This document shows, in pieces, positions 39,201 through 54,200 of a stretch of 64,000 nt of DNA. The DNA is from Yponomeuta sedellus (Eukaryota > Arthropoda > Insecta > Lepidoptera > Yponomeutidae). The position numbers were made by a program, and so were the translations under genes. Position 1 is the stretch's first letter. Each line of letters opens with the position of its first letter. The stretch lies in assembly GCA_934045075.1 (NCBI GenBank), contig OW203721.1:26444181-26508180 (forward strand). Direction: 5' to 3'. The notes under the pieces are model-generated. The model had not been told where the DNA came from and did no database searches. It saw only the letters and a list, made by a program, of their open reading frames with translations.

Positions 39201-42200
39201 GCAAACCAAAATACGCGATGACATTTAACACCAAGAAGTGAACGTTCTAACTACGATGGTATATTTTAATATCGATATCACGCGTCCCCTGTTTTTTCTA
39301 ATTGTTAATAACTATGCATTTGGTCTCAGAAGGATTAAAAAACCTTTATTGTTCACACCACACTTTCACATAAACTATCGGCTAACCGGTGGATGTCGAC
39401 AATGGTTGATGGTTACGGTTGAGAGAGCAAACATTTAGTTGCACCTTTTGAAAGAGCCGTGAACATATTTCTGCGGAAGTAAAGACGACATCAAACGATG
39501 ATATATTTATTATCTTTAATTTCGCATGAAAATAAAACGTCTGAACACGCTTTCTTCAAAGAATTCGACCCGTTAAGATGGTTGAGACGTTGGAGATGGA
39601 CTCGCAATAGACGGAAACGTTTAAATGCTTTGAATATGTTAAGCCGATTGACCGCAAAAGCTCAGTTTGGAAGTTGGTTGGGTACTATTTTATTTATTCA
39701 AGTACCAATAAAATGCAATTTCTGATCATTTAGGCGTAGGGGACGAACCAAATTTTTTATTTATTTTTATCTTACCCTTTTGTTGACATGGTTATAATAC
39801 CATGCCAACATTTCAGCGCTTTATTACTAACCTATCTGAGCCAAACCACAGACAGACAAACGGACCGCATGGCAAAAGTATAAGTATACCTTGTTGGCTA
39901 CGGAATCCTAAAATTAAACACTAGGGTTCCGGGGTGGGTCTGGGGTGTACAAAGATAGGCTCAATTAGTAACAATAGTAACAGAGCGGATAATTGATCAC
40001 ACTTTCGAATGGTGATTCGTAGTACACCATACGTACGCAAAATAAAGAATGAATAATAATAATATTTATTTCAGGTATAGTAACCCACCCATATACTGCA
40101 AATAATTGAATTATTACAAATAACTCAGAATAACGACTAAATAGTCAGCCGACTTACGTATGGCAGAAGTTCGCTCGGCGCCATGCCGCTGATGATGATG
40201 AGGTAGCGGATGATGACCTTCAGGTTGTTAGGCCAGCAGGCGCACAGCGTCGACCACAGCTCCTCGATCTCCTTAGGGTGGCTGTCCGAGAACTGCGACG
40301 TTTTATTAAATTCATTAATTATTTTTTCTTGTACTTTTAAATTGTATGGTGTAGAACCAAGAGTATTAATAAAAAAGATGTGAATTGAGAAAAGATGTAC
40401 AGAGTGGAGTTTTTTTTCCGCTATCTTTTTCTCAACTGCACTACGACCCGAAGGCAGCGGCTTACATTTTACATTGACATTCAGCAAACAGAATGTAAAT
40501 TGTTTACGTTGAAATAAACTGATTTCATTTCATTAATCTAATCTAGAGAATCAGAAGAGGCTAAGTAAAAAAATAATCTAATAGCTTTTCATGTACCATC
40601 AAAATGTATGGTGTGAAACAAAGAATATTAATCTCATATAATCTAATCTAATTGCTTCACGTCGTCGTCGTCGTCGTCAGACTATATTAGTCCACTGCTG
40701 GACATAGCCTTCCCCCAATGAAAATAGCGCCCTGTCTTCAGCTTGCCGCATCCAGCATAGCTTCATGTGGTTTGCGGTTTTTGGTTAAAGTGTATGTGGT
40801 AAGGCGGCGGTTTAACTTAAAAATTAGGGTCAGTCTGCTGTGCGTAGACGTAAAACAGAGTCGGGACAAAGTAGCATTAGAATGTAAAATATCGTAAAAA
40901 GAAAATCGTTTGTATTGTTTAATTAAACCGTTTCTATTGTTTAATTAAACGCACCAAGTCACTATTACATATTAAATACTAACCCTAGGCTAAGTTCTAT
41001 ATTTATTGCTACTAATATAACAATGGACCACGTTGTCTGTAAATTAATTGAAATAAATAAATTGTTTATACAATAAATTAAATTTTTTGTCGCTGTAAAA
41101 CTTTTCATAAATATTTTAACAGCCGAATGTTTAACTCACGTAAATTAAGTCGTTCAAACAAATTTAATTTTAAATATCAACCCTCCAATTTTTTTTCAAC
41201 TTCAGGCGCAAAAAATATAATCGTCATCATCAGGCCGATAGTCGGACGATGTGGTAAAGTCGGGGTGGTAGTGAAAATATCAGTTTATTATTCGATAAAC
41301 ATAGTATTAACCCTGTGAATTCTGATCTTGACACAAAAGACAGGAAGCATAGGAAATAGAATGAATTTGCTATATTAGTAAATCGTCCCATAATAGAAAA
41401 AAAGCGAACTTTCAACATTATGGTACGGCATAATTACGAGTGTATATTCAAAGTCAAAAGAATTTTATTCACTACTAACTGTGCCCCGCGGGTTATTGAT
41501 TTTCCCATGGGAATAAGATATTTTCCCGCAGTAAAATATAGCCTGTGTTAATCTATGGTGTCAGTTAACTCCATACCAGATTTGATTAAAATCGCTCTCA
41601 CCGTTTAGACGTGAAGTAACAAATGTCTGTTACCTTTTCACGTCTAAACACACTCACAAACTTTCGCCTTGATTATGTGACAAAAACAAAATGTTTACGT
41701 CAAAACTGTTAGTTCTAATTAATAGATTATGTGGAGAAAAAACTTACAGTGAAACTCCAAATGTATTCTTTTTAAAACTTATTATAAATCAATAACAATA
41801 TAATCTATTTATATACAAGTATGTGATCATCTAAAGTGCCGTCTCGAACCATGGCGAGTGAAACAGTTGCCAGGTTAATTTTAAGTTTCTTACACTTTTT
41901 ATTCGTGTCATAGTCCCTCTCCGAGCGAAGCTAAAGTTTCATTAAAACTGTACTTCTTAGAAATAAGTTTCTCTTTACAAACTGTTGAAGAAAGCAGCAG
42001 GTTTTCAGCACAGGTCTGTGTTTTTTTTTTTTGAAGAACTGCGAACTCAGTGTTGACCATCTCAAAAAACCTAGGAAACTTTATTGATAAAAAAATACTG
42101 TTTTAGTGGGAACAGTTTAAAGTTGAATATATCTAAATTAAAGGTACACATTTCTTGGTTATAATTATTATTCTAGGGTTCTGTACTCGATGGTTGCCAA

Positions 42201-45200
42201 ACGGGACCACAATAATAATTATGCATTTGACGTGACTTATAGTGGCTTTATCTCTCGAACCGTAACACGTAGCCAGTTGAGGCCGAGGTAAATACTGTGC
42301 TTTTCATTACGAATATATGGTAAAGTATAAAGAAAACTGCAACTTGCAATGAAGATCGGAATGGTGGCTATTTTTTAGGGTTCCGTACCTCAAAAGGAAA
42401 AAACGGAACCCTTATAGGATCACTTTGTTGTCCGTCTGTCCGTCCGTCCGTCCGTCTGTCAAGACCCTTTTTCTCAGGAACGCGTGGAGGTATGAAGCTG
42501 AAATTTATATCAATTACTCAGGTCTACTGTCCCTTGAAGCTGTGAAAAAATCAAACTTCTAAGCCAACGCAATCAAAAGATACAGCCGTTTATGCCGCAA
42601 ATTTTCGACACTTGCAAGGGAATCAAAACCTACAGGGTGCTTCCCGTGAACTCAGAATCTTGAAATTTGGTACGAAGCAACGTCTTATAGCATAGATAAA
42701 GGAAAAATTACGAAAACCATAAATTTTTAGTTACATCTCATAATATATTTTTTTTTAATAATTTTAAACTTACTACCCATTTCCTCATAAACGCGTAGAG
42801 GTATTAAATTGAAATTCATACCAAATACTCAGGTCTATAATACAGGTTTGTACGGAACCCTCGGTGCGCGAGTCTGACTCGCACTTGGCCGGTTTTTTTC
42901 TGTCAACAGCCTATTTATATATTATTGTTCATTTTCATCATTGGAAAAACGGTAAATACCTCGGTTTAATTACGTATTTTATTCCTTAGACTATTAAGCC
43001 CCGTCTCGGGACTAAATAAGTTACTTTCACCCCTCGACCAACAATGTAATATTGCGCGTCTTTACCGCGCCCTTCAGTGTGGCCGCTGGCTTATGCTTTG
43101 TAAGGCCGCGACTACGCTACATTGCGACAAGTTTCAAGTTCCCTGCTATAAAGAAAACGGACTGAAAGTAGGGTAGATTAGCCGGTTTTCGAATGGAGTA
43201 TTTCACAAAGTGAATTCTTAAGAATCTGTCTACATCTTTTTGCCGAGGACACGGAACGCTAGGTATTTAAGAACGTTATTGATGCAATACTGGATTCAGA
43301 AATAGTTCGCTAGTCTAAATAATCCTTAAGTCTAATTGAATTGTAAGGGCTTAGACTATGAAACTAGCATCTGCTTCCTGTTGTATATAAAAGTGCGGGC
43401 CAAGTGCAAGTGGAGATTTTATTTGCTTTATAGGACTAACAAATTCATCAAAGTAAATTCAATGGAATTATCTCATTGTTACTTAATTTAATTATAAAAG
43501 TTCCTTGGGAATTAAAATTTGTTGATAGAGGGCAGGAGAGAAACTTTAAACTTGAGATTTGGGTATGCTTAACTGCGTTACGTCTGCAGCGGACATACTT
43601 ATTTAGATCAATTACATTTAATTCATTCATTATCAACGTTACAGTTTTTTTTAAACCTATTTAGAGGCTAAAAATTCCGCCCATGTCGGGAATCGAACCC
43701 GCAACCTCTGGCTAACCGTATCAGCGCTCTCCCAACTGAGCTAATGGGCAAGTGCCGGCATCAGCGAAATTTACCGAAGCACGGGTTAGTGAAACAAAAA
43801 GAATATAACAACGTTGCATTGTTTACAATTACCTATATCACACTCTGCAGTATGGATTAAAAGGTTTGTGTCTGATACTTTACTTCAAAATTTGTATGGA
43901 GCAATTTGTTTCAAAACCATCGTAATAGTGGCGACAACTAGAGATATGTCTGAAAAACGTGCAGAATGATCATTGCTTAAAAGCTTATGGTCAAAAACTT
44001 AACGTTAATTTAATGGTACCTACAGTATTAAAAAAAACCGCTTACTTTCAAATGATCTTCCAAAACAAATTATAAAAAACCAATGGCCCTAATTATAAAA
44101 GCACTACTACTCGGAAGCACTCCTCAGAGGCAGTTAATTTATTCTGTGGTTACGTCGTTTTCTTGTAAAATTTCCACGACAGACTATTTTAATCGTCGTT
44201 TATGCAATGTTCTAAGAAATCGTGATTTTATAAGTAAGACCTTAAGTCTGATAAAACATGCGATGAAAACACCTACTTCAAGGATTCTTGGAAGCCGTTA
44301 CGTAGTTGCTAGCGTCGTTATCGAGAGCTGAAAGCCAATAAACCCTTGAAAGAGTATTTTCCATCTGAAGTATTTTACAAGAAAATAAGCTGCCATTGAA
44401 ATTCTGATGAATTAGGAAGAGACGTCGTTTCTGCCTCGTTAGGACCCCTTTCAAGAGATGCAAATTACTAAACAGGGAATACTTAGCTATAATTTGTTGC
44501 ATAATTAGCATATCAATTTCTTAGCGTACATATGTATATTATTACTACTACGTATATACGCAATGATAGATAACTTCGACTGTACATTACTGCGTAGTTA
44601 CATGCAATTTTAGAAAATGCTTAGAAAAACCAAACTTGAAAGTGAGTATCTAGGAAGGCGAACAAGGTACTGCCTGCGTGTTGACTTAGATCTTTAATAT
44701 GACATTAATAACTTTGGGCTCAGGTCCACAGCCGATAAAAAATCAATTTAAATCAAAAATTGTACCTATCCTGTTTCCCCTACACCTCCAGAGTAGCTAC
44801 AGTTACTATATAGTTTTAAAGCGAGAAATGCTGTGTTCGGTATTTACTTCATCCAACGAATACATTAATTTAAAATTATCTCAAGAAGATTTAGATGAAT
44901 GATGTTTGCAATTAAAGCTAGTACAATGCATGAGTTGTATGTTTTATAATAATTATGTAATCTCTGTTGATTAAGAACTTTGAAAAGAGTAAGTTTAGTT
45001 TATTTGTCCATTTTTTCTTGAAAATTATTAGAAATGCACACCTAGTTTGACTTGTAACGCAAGTAGAGCGCAACGCCAACAAACTGCGCTGCAGTTTGGC
45101 GAAATTTTTAAAACCAAAAATGTAAAGGTTTTTCTTGCTTTTAACAAAAAAAAACTTCCTCAGTTTCTGTGATACTTTGATTAAAACGTTTTCATTTCAT

Positions 45201-48200
45201 TTCAGGTTCTTGAGTTCACAACCCATCTTATGTCTAAAGAAATTGATTGATTGGTTCACGCATCGCAATCCCCATTGCCGTCGGGAGTCTTGGGACTCTT
45301 GAGTTGACTGTCCACAAGGATTTGCTGACGTCCTATGGCGGATAGTGGATAGGCTAATCGGAAGAGTCTCGGCAAGGTTGCGGGTGACTGATGGCGTAAA
45401 CACGGGCGCGCCTCGACCGCGCCGCGCCCTCTGTTTGCGCACCCCTTGCCGCGTACGGCCCACCAAAAGCGGCCTTGTGAAGCTCAATCATTTAATAATA
45501 TCCGAATAATCGCCTAGCGACCACTCTTAGTGGATCTCTGCGCTACGCAACAATATCTCGTTTAGTACTTATAAAAAAAAAAGGAAAAGCAAAACGGGAA
45601 GAGTTTGTGACTAATCCCTTTAACATCACAGAAGCTTAAACAATAATTCCATTAAGAAGGAAATGCAGAGCAGACTAAATAAACGCATAGGGAACTTGAA
45701 TAAAAAGCTTTAGCTCTATGTTGGGTGGAAATGTGTATTTCATTACAAGTGCGGAAAGGCTGTCATTGCAAAGAGTTCCGACAAATGTCGACCCGAGCCG
45801 AGGCGCAGCCGAAGGCGAGGGTTGACAGTCGGAACAAGTTGCAATGACGGTTCCGCACGTGTACTGAACGACTATTTTTAATACAGTTGCGAAAAAATAA
45901 GCAATTTAAAAAAGAAAAATTATTTGGAAAATGGCGCCAACCTTAAATTTTTTTTTTCAGCTCGTCCCCAAGGAACCGGCTAAGGTCGTAGACCATGCTG
46001 CCACGTCACCGTAAAAAAATATAAGCAGAGATTTTTTTCATCACCCATTCTAGTAGGCAAAGGGAACTATGCCCATACAGCCAAGTCTTCAGTAGATTTT
46101 TTTACTGATATGAAATGAAAATGAAATTTAATGAGATGAAATGAAACCTAACCTAACTCATTCAATGTACGTTATACAGAGAATAGTGTAAAGAGGTTCG
46201 AAATTTCACTGATGCCGTGAGTCGCCCATTGGCTCAATTGGTAGAGCGCTGGCACGGATAGCCAGAGGTTGCGGGTTCGAATCCCGGCATGGGTGAAATT
46301 TTTAGCCTCTAAATAGGTTTTTAAATTCATTCAATCAAATCATTAAATCTGATATTGAAACAAATTAGTAGCTCATAAAAACTTCTATGATTTTTTTTAG
46401 TAAAAACTTTCTAATAGACATTATTTTGACAGTTGGGAAAGAAAACGCACGAGTGCGGGAAAGGTAAAAAAAAAAGCACGAGTGTGGAATAGCCCACATC
46501 CCGCACGCTATACGTCCCTGTAATACGCCACTTTTTGAGCAACTGTATTAAAATAGTACATTACACAACTAGGGTGGTAATACAAATAAAGGCCGAGATC
46601 GCAGAAGTTTGCGGCCCGAGCTGCAAGCGAGGGACGTAAATATGCGATCGAGACTTTCTTTATTACCTCCCGTGTTGTGTACATCTTTTATGTCTACATT
46701 TGGCCAGAAAGCGGCTTTTTCCGTACGCGCAGCGTGCGGAAAAAGCCACTTTATTGCCAGGTGTGGCATAATAGTTATTTGTTATACAAGAAAGCAAAGT
46801 TGCTTGTTAACCGCGTGTTCAATTTTGATGACCGAGCAAGCGAAGGATTCAAAATTAGAATCCTGAGCGTTAGCGAGGGAATCAAAAGAGCATGAGGTGA
46901 AAAATCTTTGCACTCGAGTGCAACACGTAACTTTTCATTCCACCTCAGCGAGGAAATGACTAAATGCAAAAAAAAAACGTTTACAATCACAAGATAGGTA
47001 CACTTTTTTAATTCACGAACTTAGTGCACACGATGTTCTAAATTCAATTTACTTTATCCTCTAGAGAATAAAAACGGCTTTTCCACTCAGATATTGAAGA
47101 TTAAAAATACTTTTTCCGAGATGGTGGGATGAATAGTTATTTGTTATACAAGAGTGCAAAGTTGCTTTTTAACCGCGTGTTCAATTTTGATGACCGAGCA
47201 AGCGAAGGATTCTAAAATTGAATCACGAGCGCAGCGAGTGATTCAAAATTAGAATCCTGAGCGTTAGCGAGAGAATCAAAAGAGCACGAGGTGAAAAATC
47301 TTTGCACTCGAGTGCAACACGTAACTTTTCATTCCACCTCAGCGAGGAAATGACTAAATGAAAAAAAAACGTTTACAATCACAAGATAGGTACACTTTTA
47401 TTTCAGTTTAGGTATTAATTACTACATTATGACAGGTAAGTATTACAGAATAATCTTTAAATTATAACAAAATAATACTAAGGTATAATTAAGAAAATTT
47501 TAAAGTAACGTAGCTACAGTTATTTATATTGAGTGTAATATTTTTTTAATTCACAAACTTAGTGCACACGATGTTCTAAATTCAATTTACTTTATCCTCT
47601 AGAGATATTGAAGATTAAAAATACTCTTTCCGAGATGGTGGGATGAAAAATATATTTTAGTGGTGTGTGTGGTGAGGTGATAGGCGGTGAGGCGTCGCCT
47701 GTTGCTGGGCGAGTAAGCCGGCTGCCACGCGCGCCAATTTGCAAGAGTACTGCCACCGGGGGCGCGTAAGCTGTGATTGTTACATGCACTTGGAATATAC
47801 AAAGTTTTGGTTCACGCGTACTACGAGTAGTTCTAAGGTTTGGTTCAGGAGTCGAATAAGCGGGGTCTAACGTCCACCCTGTTACTGGTATTTTACAGAA
47901 GCTGGCCTCATAGCTTGATTTAATCGCCATGTGGTCAATATTACCTCACAGACTCTCATACCTCCGCACATTGACGGCAATAGGCTAGTTGACTGAATTT
48001 GGGAAATGGTTTTGTAACGTACTTTTAAGTGTATTATACAACAAATATGTGTTATTTAAAAAAAACTTAACATGTTCAATAAGTATTTTGAATCTAAAAA
48101 AAACAATTTAAATTTCCCACAAAAACGCTCAAGACTGTCATGGCGTCTTGAGTGACGTCACGAGGTGGTGTACGAACACAGTTTCAGTAGGCGATTGCTA

Positions 48201-51200
48201 GTTTTCTGCTGTTATTTCAATTAAATATGACTTTCTCGTACTGCAGAAGCGGCATGGTGCCCCAGTGTGAAAGCACAAGAATAAAAACACCAGATAAATT
48301 ATTTATATATGTCCCACACATGCAAGAAATACGCAATAAGTGGTTAACACTTGCAAGAAGGAGCGATCCTCATTGTTTATCGACAAATTGAAGAATGTAT
48401 TTTTGTGAAAATAATTTTGCTGTAACTATATGACATAATCTTCGTGATTTAATAGTGAAATAAATCTGATTAAAAAACTGAAATATTACGCTTTAAGGTT
48501 ATAATTAATATTTTAACACTTGTTTATACTTAAATTGAAGTTTTAATATTAAGGAATTCCGATGAGCAAAAGTCACTATTTAATGCAAAAAATTCACCAA
48601 GCATTACGGGGTCAATCCGCTATTTTACACGTATCAAATTTGACGCGATAAATTAATATTTCCTATAGTATTTAACGTAAGAAACCGAAATATATTGATT
48701 TTGCTAAGTTTACTAACTTAGCAGATTGCAGGATGGCTGCAAAATTTGCAAAGTAAAAAAAATTTTTCCTCGCTTAATTCGTAACGGCGAAAACGCTATC
48801 CGCCATCTTGAAAGCATCTCAAGTATGTAAACAAACATCTTTCAGCCAGAGCCAGTGGACATTGATTATTATAGGACTTACATCAAAGTGATCTTCATAT
48901 AAATACACCCGAGTTTCAATTGATAAAGAGTCGGGGTCTCTTTTGGAAAGTTTGAGCCAAGTTTTTCGAATGTTAATTTCACTGGGTAGGTACACGAATC
49001 CACCACTTCCCGGGGGTCTTTATTGATTTTTTTCATTCTCGAACAATGCAATAATGATAATTGGTATATTTTTGATGTATTGCGTTGTTGTTATTTCACT
49101 ATGCTCAGAGATCACTTACAGAAAATTTAATGTCAAACTTTGTTTACAATTTTTTGGACTTCAAACCATAGACAAAAATGGCTGACCGCGTTTTTGTCTG
49201 TTTAGGAAAATAAAGTTTTAAAATATATTTTTATGTTGCTTTTAGGTCCTCAAAAAATATACTAAAATAATATTTGGTCTAATGGAAGAGTTATTTACCT
49301 TTTAAGACTTACTTGAAAAGAGAGTCAAATAACGGATTGTAGGCAAATTATTGCCTTTAGCTTTGCTAAAACCTGTTGCAATCTGGCCTAATATGTTTCA
49401 CTAAATAACTTTCAATACATCTGCGTTTCTTAATAAAATAGTAACAGTTTCACATATCAAAAACGAAAATAATCATCAACTAAACACAAACTAAAATGTC
49501 AACAACAACGATGTTCGCCACGACGTGACGTGGCACGCTCTGATTGGTGTTCACTGTTTCGTGACTTAATGACAAAGTTTTTCGAATTTCTTTTCAGAAA
49601 ATAATAATAATCTTTATATTTTATCATAAATAGCTTTGTTTTTTCCCATCAGCATATCATAATCAGTAGTTAAACACTTTCTTCCATCCGATTTATTCTT
49701 AGTGGACACAAGCCTATTGATTGGAAGATTTGATGAAAAATAATAGTTTGCTCTACTACGATTAAGATTATTATTAAATAAGTTTATCATGCGTCCTAGC
49801 GAATTACGAAATAAAAATACACTAAGTAATAATATTCAGGGCTGCTACGATAGCAAGGCTCCTCGTAGCAAGGAACAGTATCTCACAAATGAAATGTATT
49901 TGAACAGTTGTACTTCGGTTCTATTCCATTTTACAAAGACCAGCCATCGCTACGCAACTACGCCTCGCGTCGTTAAACTCCCGGTACTGCTGTCCAATCA
50001 GTCATTGATACCCTGCAGCGGGCAGCTTATTACTATAATGCCCCGACAGGTGAGGGAGGCGTGCGTGGGGCCCGCCGACCCACCGCAATTGTTTGCAGCA
50101 CAATGTGATTTCGATACCTGTATTCAATTATTACATATTCGATATTTCGATTGATGCATACAGAAATACGAAATATCTGTTTTCATCGTAGATTTACTGT
50201 GATGGTTGTTGTAATAAATAGATGCTACGTAAGCTTTTCTTTTATTTTGGACACATGCAGTCAGGAAAAATAAAGTGAAGGTTCCTTGGGCGAACAAAAT
50301 AAGAGCAAATAAAAGTATGCAATCTTAATCAGTTTAAAAAGAGGTTTCTTACTTGTTTGTTTCTTATTTAAACGTGCTTAAGTAAGGTCGTAGTACATTG
50401 TTAGTTAATATTTTTGTTAGAGTAAAATATATAAATATCATGTCAAAACCCATTTTAACTTAATTATATTTGACCAAAATTCTACTCACTACTTTCTTAA
50501 TTCCTTTAATTAAACTATAAATATGTCAATATCTTGCAAAAAAACATTTGTACTAAAAAGCTTATTACAAGCGTGTTGTATACGAACATGAATTTTAAGT
50601 AATGGCCAGATCCGATAGTCTCCGGTGACATTTTTTCTAAAAGCGTTGGGGAATTTTGGGGAATCAACTTTGTTATACAATAGAATAATATGGCATCAAT
50701 GAGTTCACGTCGACCGTCGATCTAAGTATTGGTAAGTGATGATGATCACCGCTGGTCGCATTATCAAGAATGGAGTTTCCAGTTTAAAATCCATTGAGAC
50801 ACTTCCTTTGAGAAACTTGCGTCATATCCTCTAAGTACGGATCACTGATTTGTAGATCATTGAAGATTCGTGTCATCGAGGGCTCGGGAAATTTCACAGA
50901 GCTGCCTTCTATGAAGCTAAACTAGCTTTGCTTTTTAGTTTAATAGATATCTCGCGTAAAGGATGTTGCTGCAAGTCAAATATTGACGAGGAAGTCTAGC
51001 AACTAGAGGGTTAATTTGCCGATAAGTTGTTGGACCTGGCTTTATTAAAAGAGCAATGTTCGCTCCGAAAATTCAAACAGCTGCCAACTTGAAACTTAAC
51101 ATCGTTCGGACAAAAACTTGCCAGGTAGAGCTCAAGTTTTAAAGTTAGGTTGGAGTTTATGTTTAGTTTGAAAGTTACGGTATCATCTTTATGAAATGAA

Positions 51201-54200
51201 ATGAAAAGGTTTTATTCAAAGTAGCACAGAAACTGCGGCTTAATGAACGATACAATTCATCTAGGTGTCCATTTCAAAATCTAGATCATTTTGGAGAAAA
51301 AATGGACAAAAAAACTCCAAACTTAGTCTTTTCAAAGTCCTTAATTAACATAGTTTACATAATTATTATAAAACATAGAACTCATACATTGTACTGGCTT
51401 TAATTCCAGACCTCATTGTCATCTAAATAATCCTTTATGTTATAGTAGCCCTTTTGGCACAAAGTGTGCTTAATATATTTTTTGAACCGCGATTCAGGCA
51501 AGCTTAATATATCTTCAGGGATTTTATTATAGAAGCGTATACAATGCCCCATGTAGGATGTATTAACCTTTGCCAGCCTAAATATAGTGGGAACAAAAGT
51601 TTATGTTTAATTCTAGTATTTACATTGTGTTGGCTACCTAAAGTTTTAAAGTTACTGATATTTTTCCTAATGTACATAATGTTTTCATATATATACTGAC
51701 TGGCAACTGTCAGGATGTTAGTTTCTTTAAAGAAATCTCTTAACGAATCTCTACTACCCAGCCTATAAATGAATCTGATCGCTCTCTTCTGCAAGACGAA
51801 GATGGTCTCAATGTCTGCTGCCCGTCCCCACAGTAGTAAGCCATAGGACATAAGACTATGGAAGTAACTAAAATAAACATGCCTAGCAGTTGCGACGTCA
51901 GTTAGTTCCCTAATTATTTTGACTGCATATGCTGCTGAACTAAGCCTATTTGCTAATATTTCTATATGAGGACCCCATTGAAGCTTTGCATCAATTGTGA
52001 TACCTAAAAATACAGTTTCATTCACGAGGTATAATTTGTCATTCCCCAATAAAACATTGCTGTCAACCGTTTTGACATTTGGAAGAGTGAACTTTATACA
52101 TTTTGTCTTTTTTGAATTTAACAATAAGTTATTAGAAGTAAACCAATTTAGTACCCGAGAGAGAGCATTATTTGTATTGTCAAGGTCATTTTCTTGTCTC
52201 TTAATTTTAAAAATAAGTGACGTGTCATCTGCAAATAATACTATGTCTGACATATTTTGAACCATGAACGGCAAATCATTTACATATACGAGGAAGAGGA
52301 ACGGCCTCAAAATCGATCCTGTGGCACTCCTATCCTGACCTCTGACCCTGAAGATTTATTTCTTTTTATATCAGCTCTTTGAACTCTCCCTTCTAAATAT
52401 GATGTCATAAGTTTTAGGCTATTCCCGTTTATACCATAGTGCTTTAATTTTAAAAGAAGTATTTTATGGTCCACGCAATCAAATGCTTTCGACTAGTCAC
52501 AGAATACGCCTATAGCATCCTTGCGTTCTTCCCATGCACTAAATATATGTTTAACTAACATGACGCCGGCGGCCGTTGTAGAGCGCCCTTGCGTAAAGCC
52601 GAATTGCTGACCATGGAGAAGTTAATAGTCATTGAAATGTGTAAGCAGTTGACCTAGAACTATCTTCTAGAATATTTTACTCAAAACGGGTAGAACTGAG
52701 ACTGGTTTTAAATTTGTGGGATCTTGCTTATCACCACTTTTAAATAAATGAACGAGCCTACTATATTTCATTAGATCAGGGAATATACCCTCATCTAAAC
52801 ATTTGTTAAAGATTCTGGCTAAATGGGGTGCTAGGGTATCGACTACTGAGCTAACTACTGTTACTGACATACCCCATAAGTCCTCAGTTTTTTTAAGCTT
52901 TAGCTTTTTAAACGATTTAATTACGTTATGGGCTTCAATATAGTCGAAAGAAAAATCGTGACCGCATGGGGGGACATTGTCTTTCAAATCACTTTCAGCA
53001 AGAGCTGGAGAAGAGTCTAAAGGAGCTGTCGTTACAATTGGAACATTTGTAAAGAACTGTTCAAAAGCCGTAGCAATGTCTTCATTTGAGGTTATTAATT
53101 TATCATCTATTTTAAGTGAAAGTTCGCGATCTCCTGATTTGGATTTACCGGTTTCCTTATTTATAATAGCCCAAATTGTTCTGGATTTATTAGAAGATTG
53201 AAGGATTTTGGATTTTAAATGCCCACATTTTGCTTTGTGGCAGACGGCCTTAAATAATTTTGAATATAGTTTAACATACTGTGTAAAACTGGGGTCATAT
53301 GTGTATGTTTTTTTCTCATATAGCGCATATAGTGTGTCCCTGCTTTTTCGGATGCCGGCAGTAGCCCATTCACTAAATGCTACATTATTCCTTTTTGATG
53401 ATAACTTTTTCAATTTAAAAACTTTTTCAAAACTATCTGAAACTAATTTGAAGAAATCTCCATATTGAGCATTTGCACTAAGGGTCATATTATTTTGTGT
53501 ATGTAAGCTACTTTGTAAGTAATTTCTAAATAATTCTAACTTTTTTGCTGTCATGGGCCGATAAATTATATCTTGCTTTTTTTTTAAAATCTGCTTCAAA
53601 GTGGACAATTTGACTACTGTGGTCTGACTTTAAGCAATTTACTGTAGAACAATGCGAAAATTCACAGTCGCAGAATACATTGTCAAGACAGGTGGCTGTG
53701 TTTTCGGTAATCCTAGAAGGCTCCAAGAAAATATTAACTAAATTAAAAGACCTGAAAATAAGTTTTAATTTGTTATTTCAAATGGTGTCTACCAGCAAGT
53801 CGATATTAAAATCTCCACAGACTATAACTTTCTTGCTACTACTTGAAGCTACCTTTAAAACATCCTCTAGTACGGATTCAAATAAACTGTAGTCACTGGC
53901 GGGGGCCTGTATACCCTTACTACAATATGCTTAGCCAGTTCAACACATGATAGTTCTACAACAATTTCAACAGAAAGTCTGATAATATCTTTTCGTTCTT
54001 TATACTTCAAACTATTATTTACTATTATTAAGGATCCACCATGCAATGCAGACATTCTATTAAAGCAACTGGCTATTTCATAATTATTTACAGAAAAAAT
54101 CATTTGGGACTCCAGTGCTCAGTGACACAGAGTACATCTACTCTATGTTGTTCTAAAAATAACTCTAATTCTAATAATTTACCAGCAAATCCGCCCTGTA

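Noticed and set aside
45197..45487. 96-codon GC-rich minus-strand frame
   Set aside because: No recognisable domain. The sequence looks like an interspersed repeat, and no splice sites fit fry.
47592..47930. Candidate extra fry exon in intron 1
   Set aside because: Exons 1 and 2 join directly in phase with contiguous Furry sequence; this GC-richer block belongs to a repeat.
49789..50154. 121-codon plus-strand frame as an intronic gene
   Set aside because: No recognisable motif, no promoter or poly(A) evidence, and a length possible by chance.
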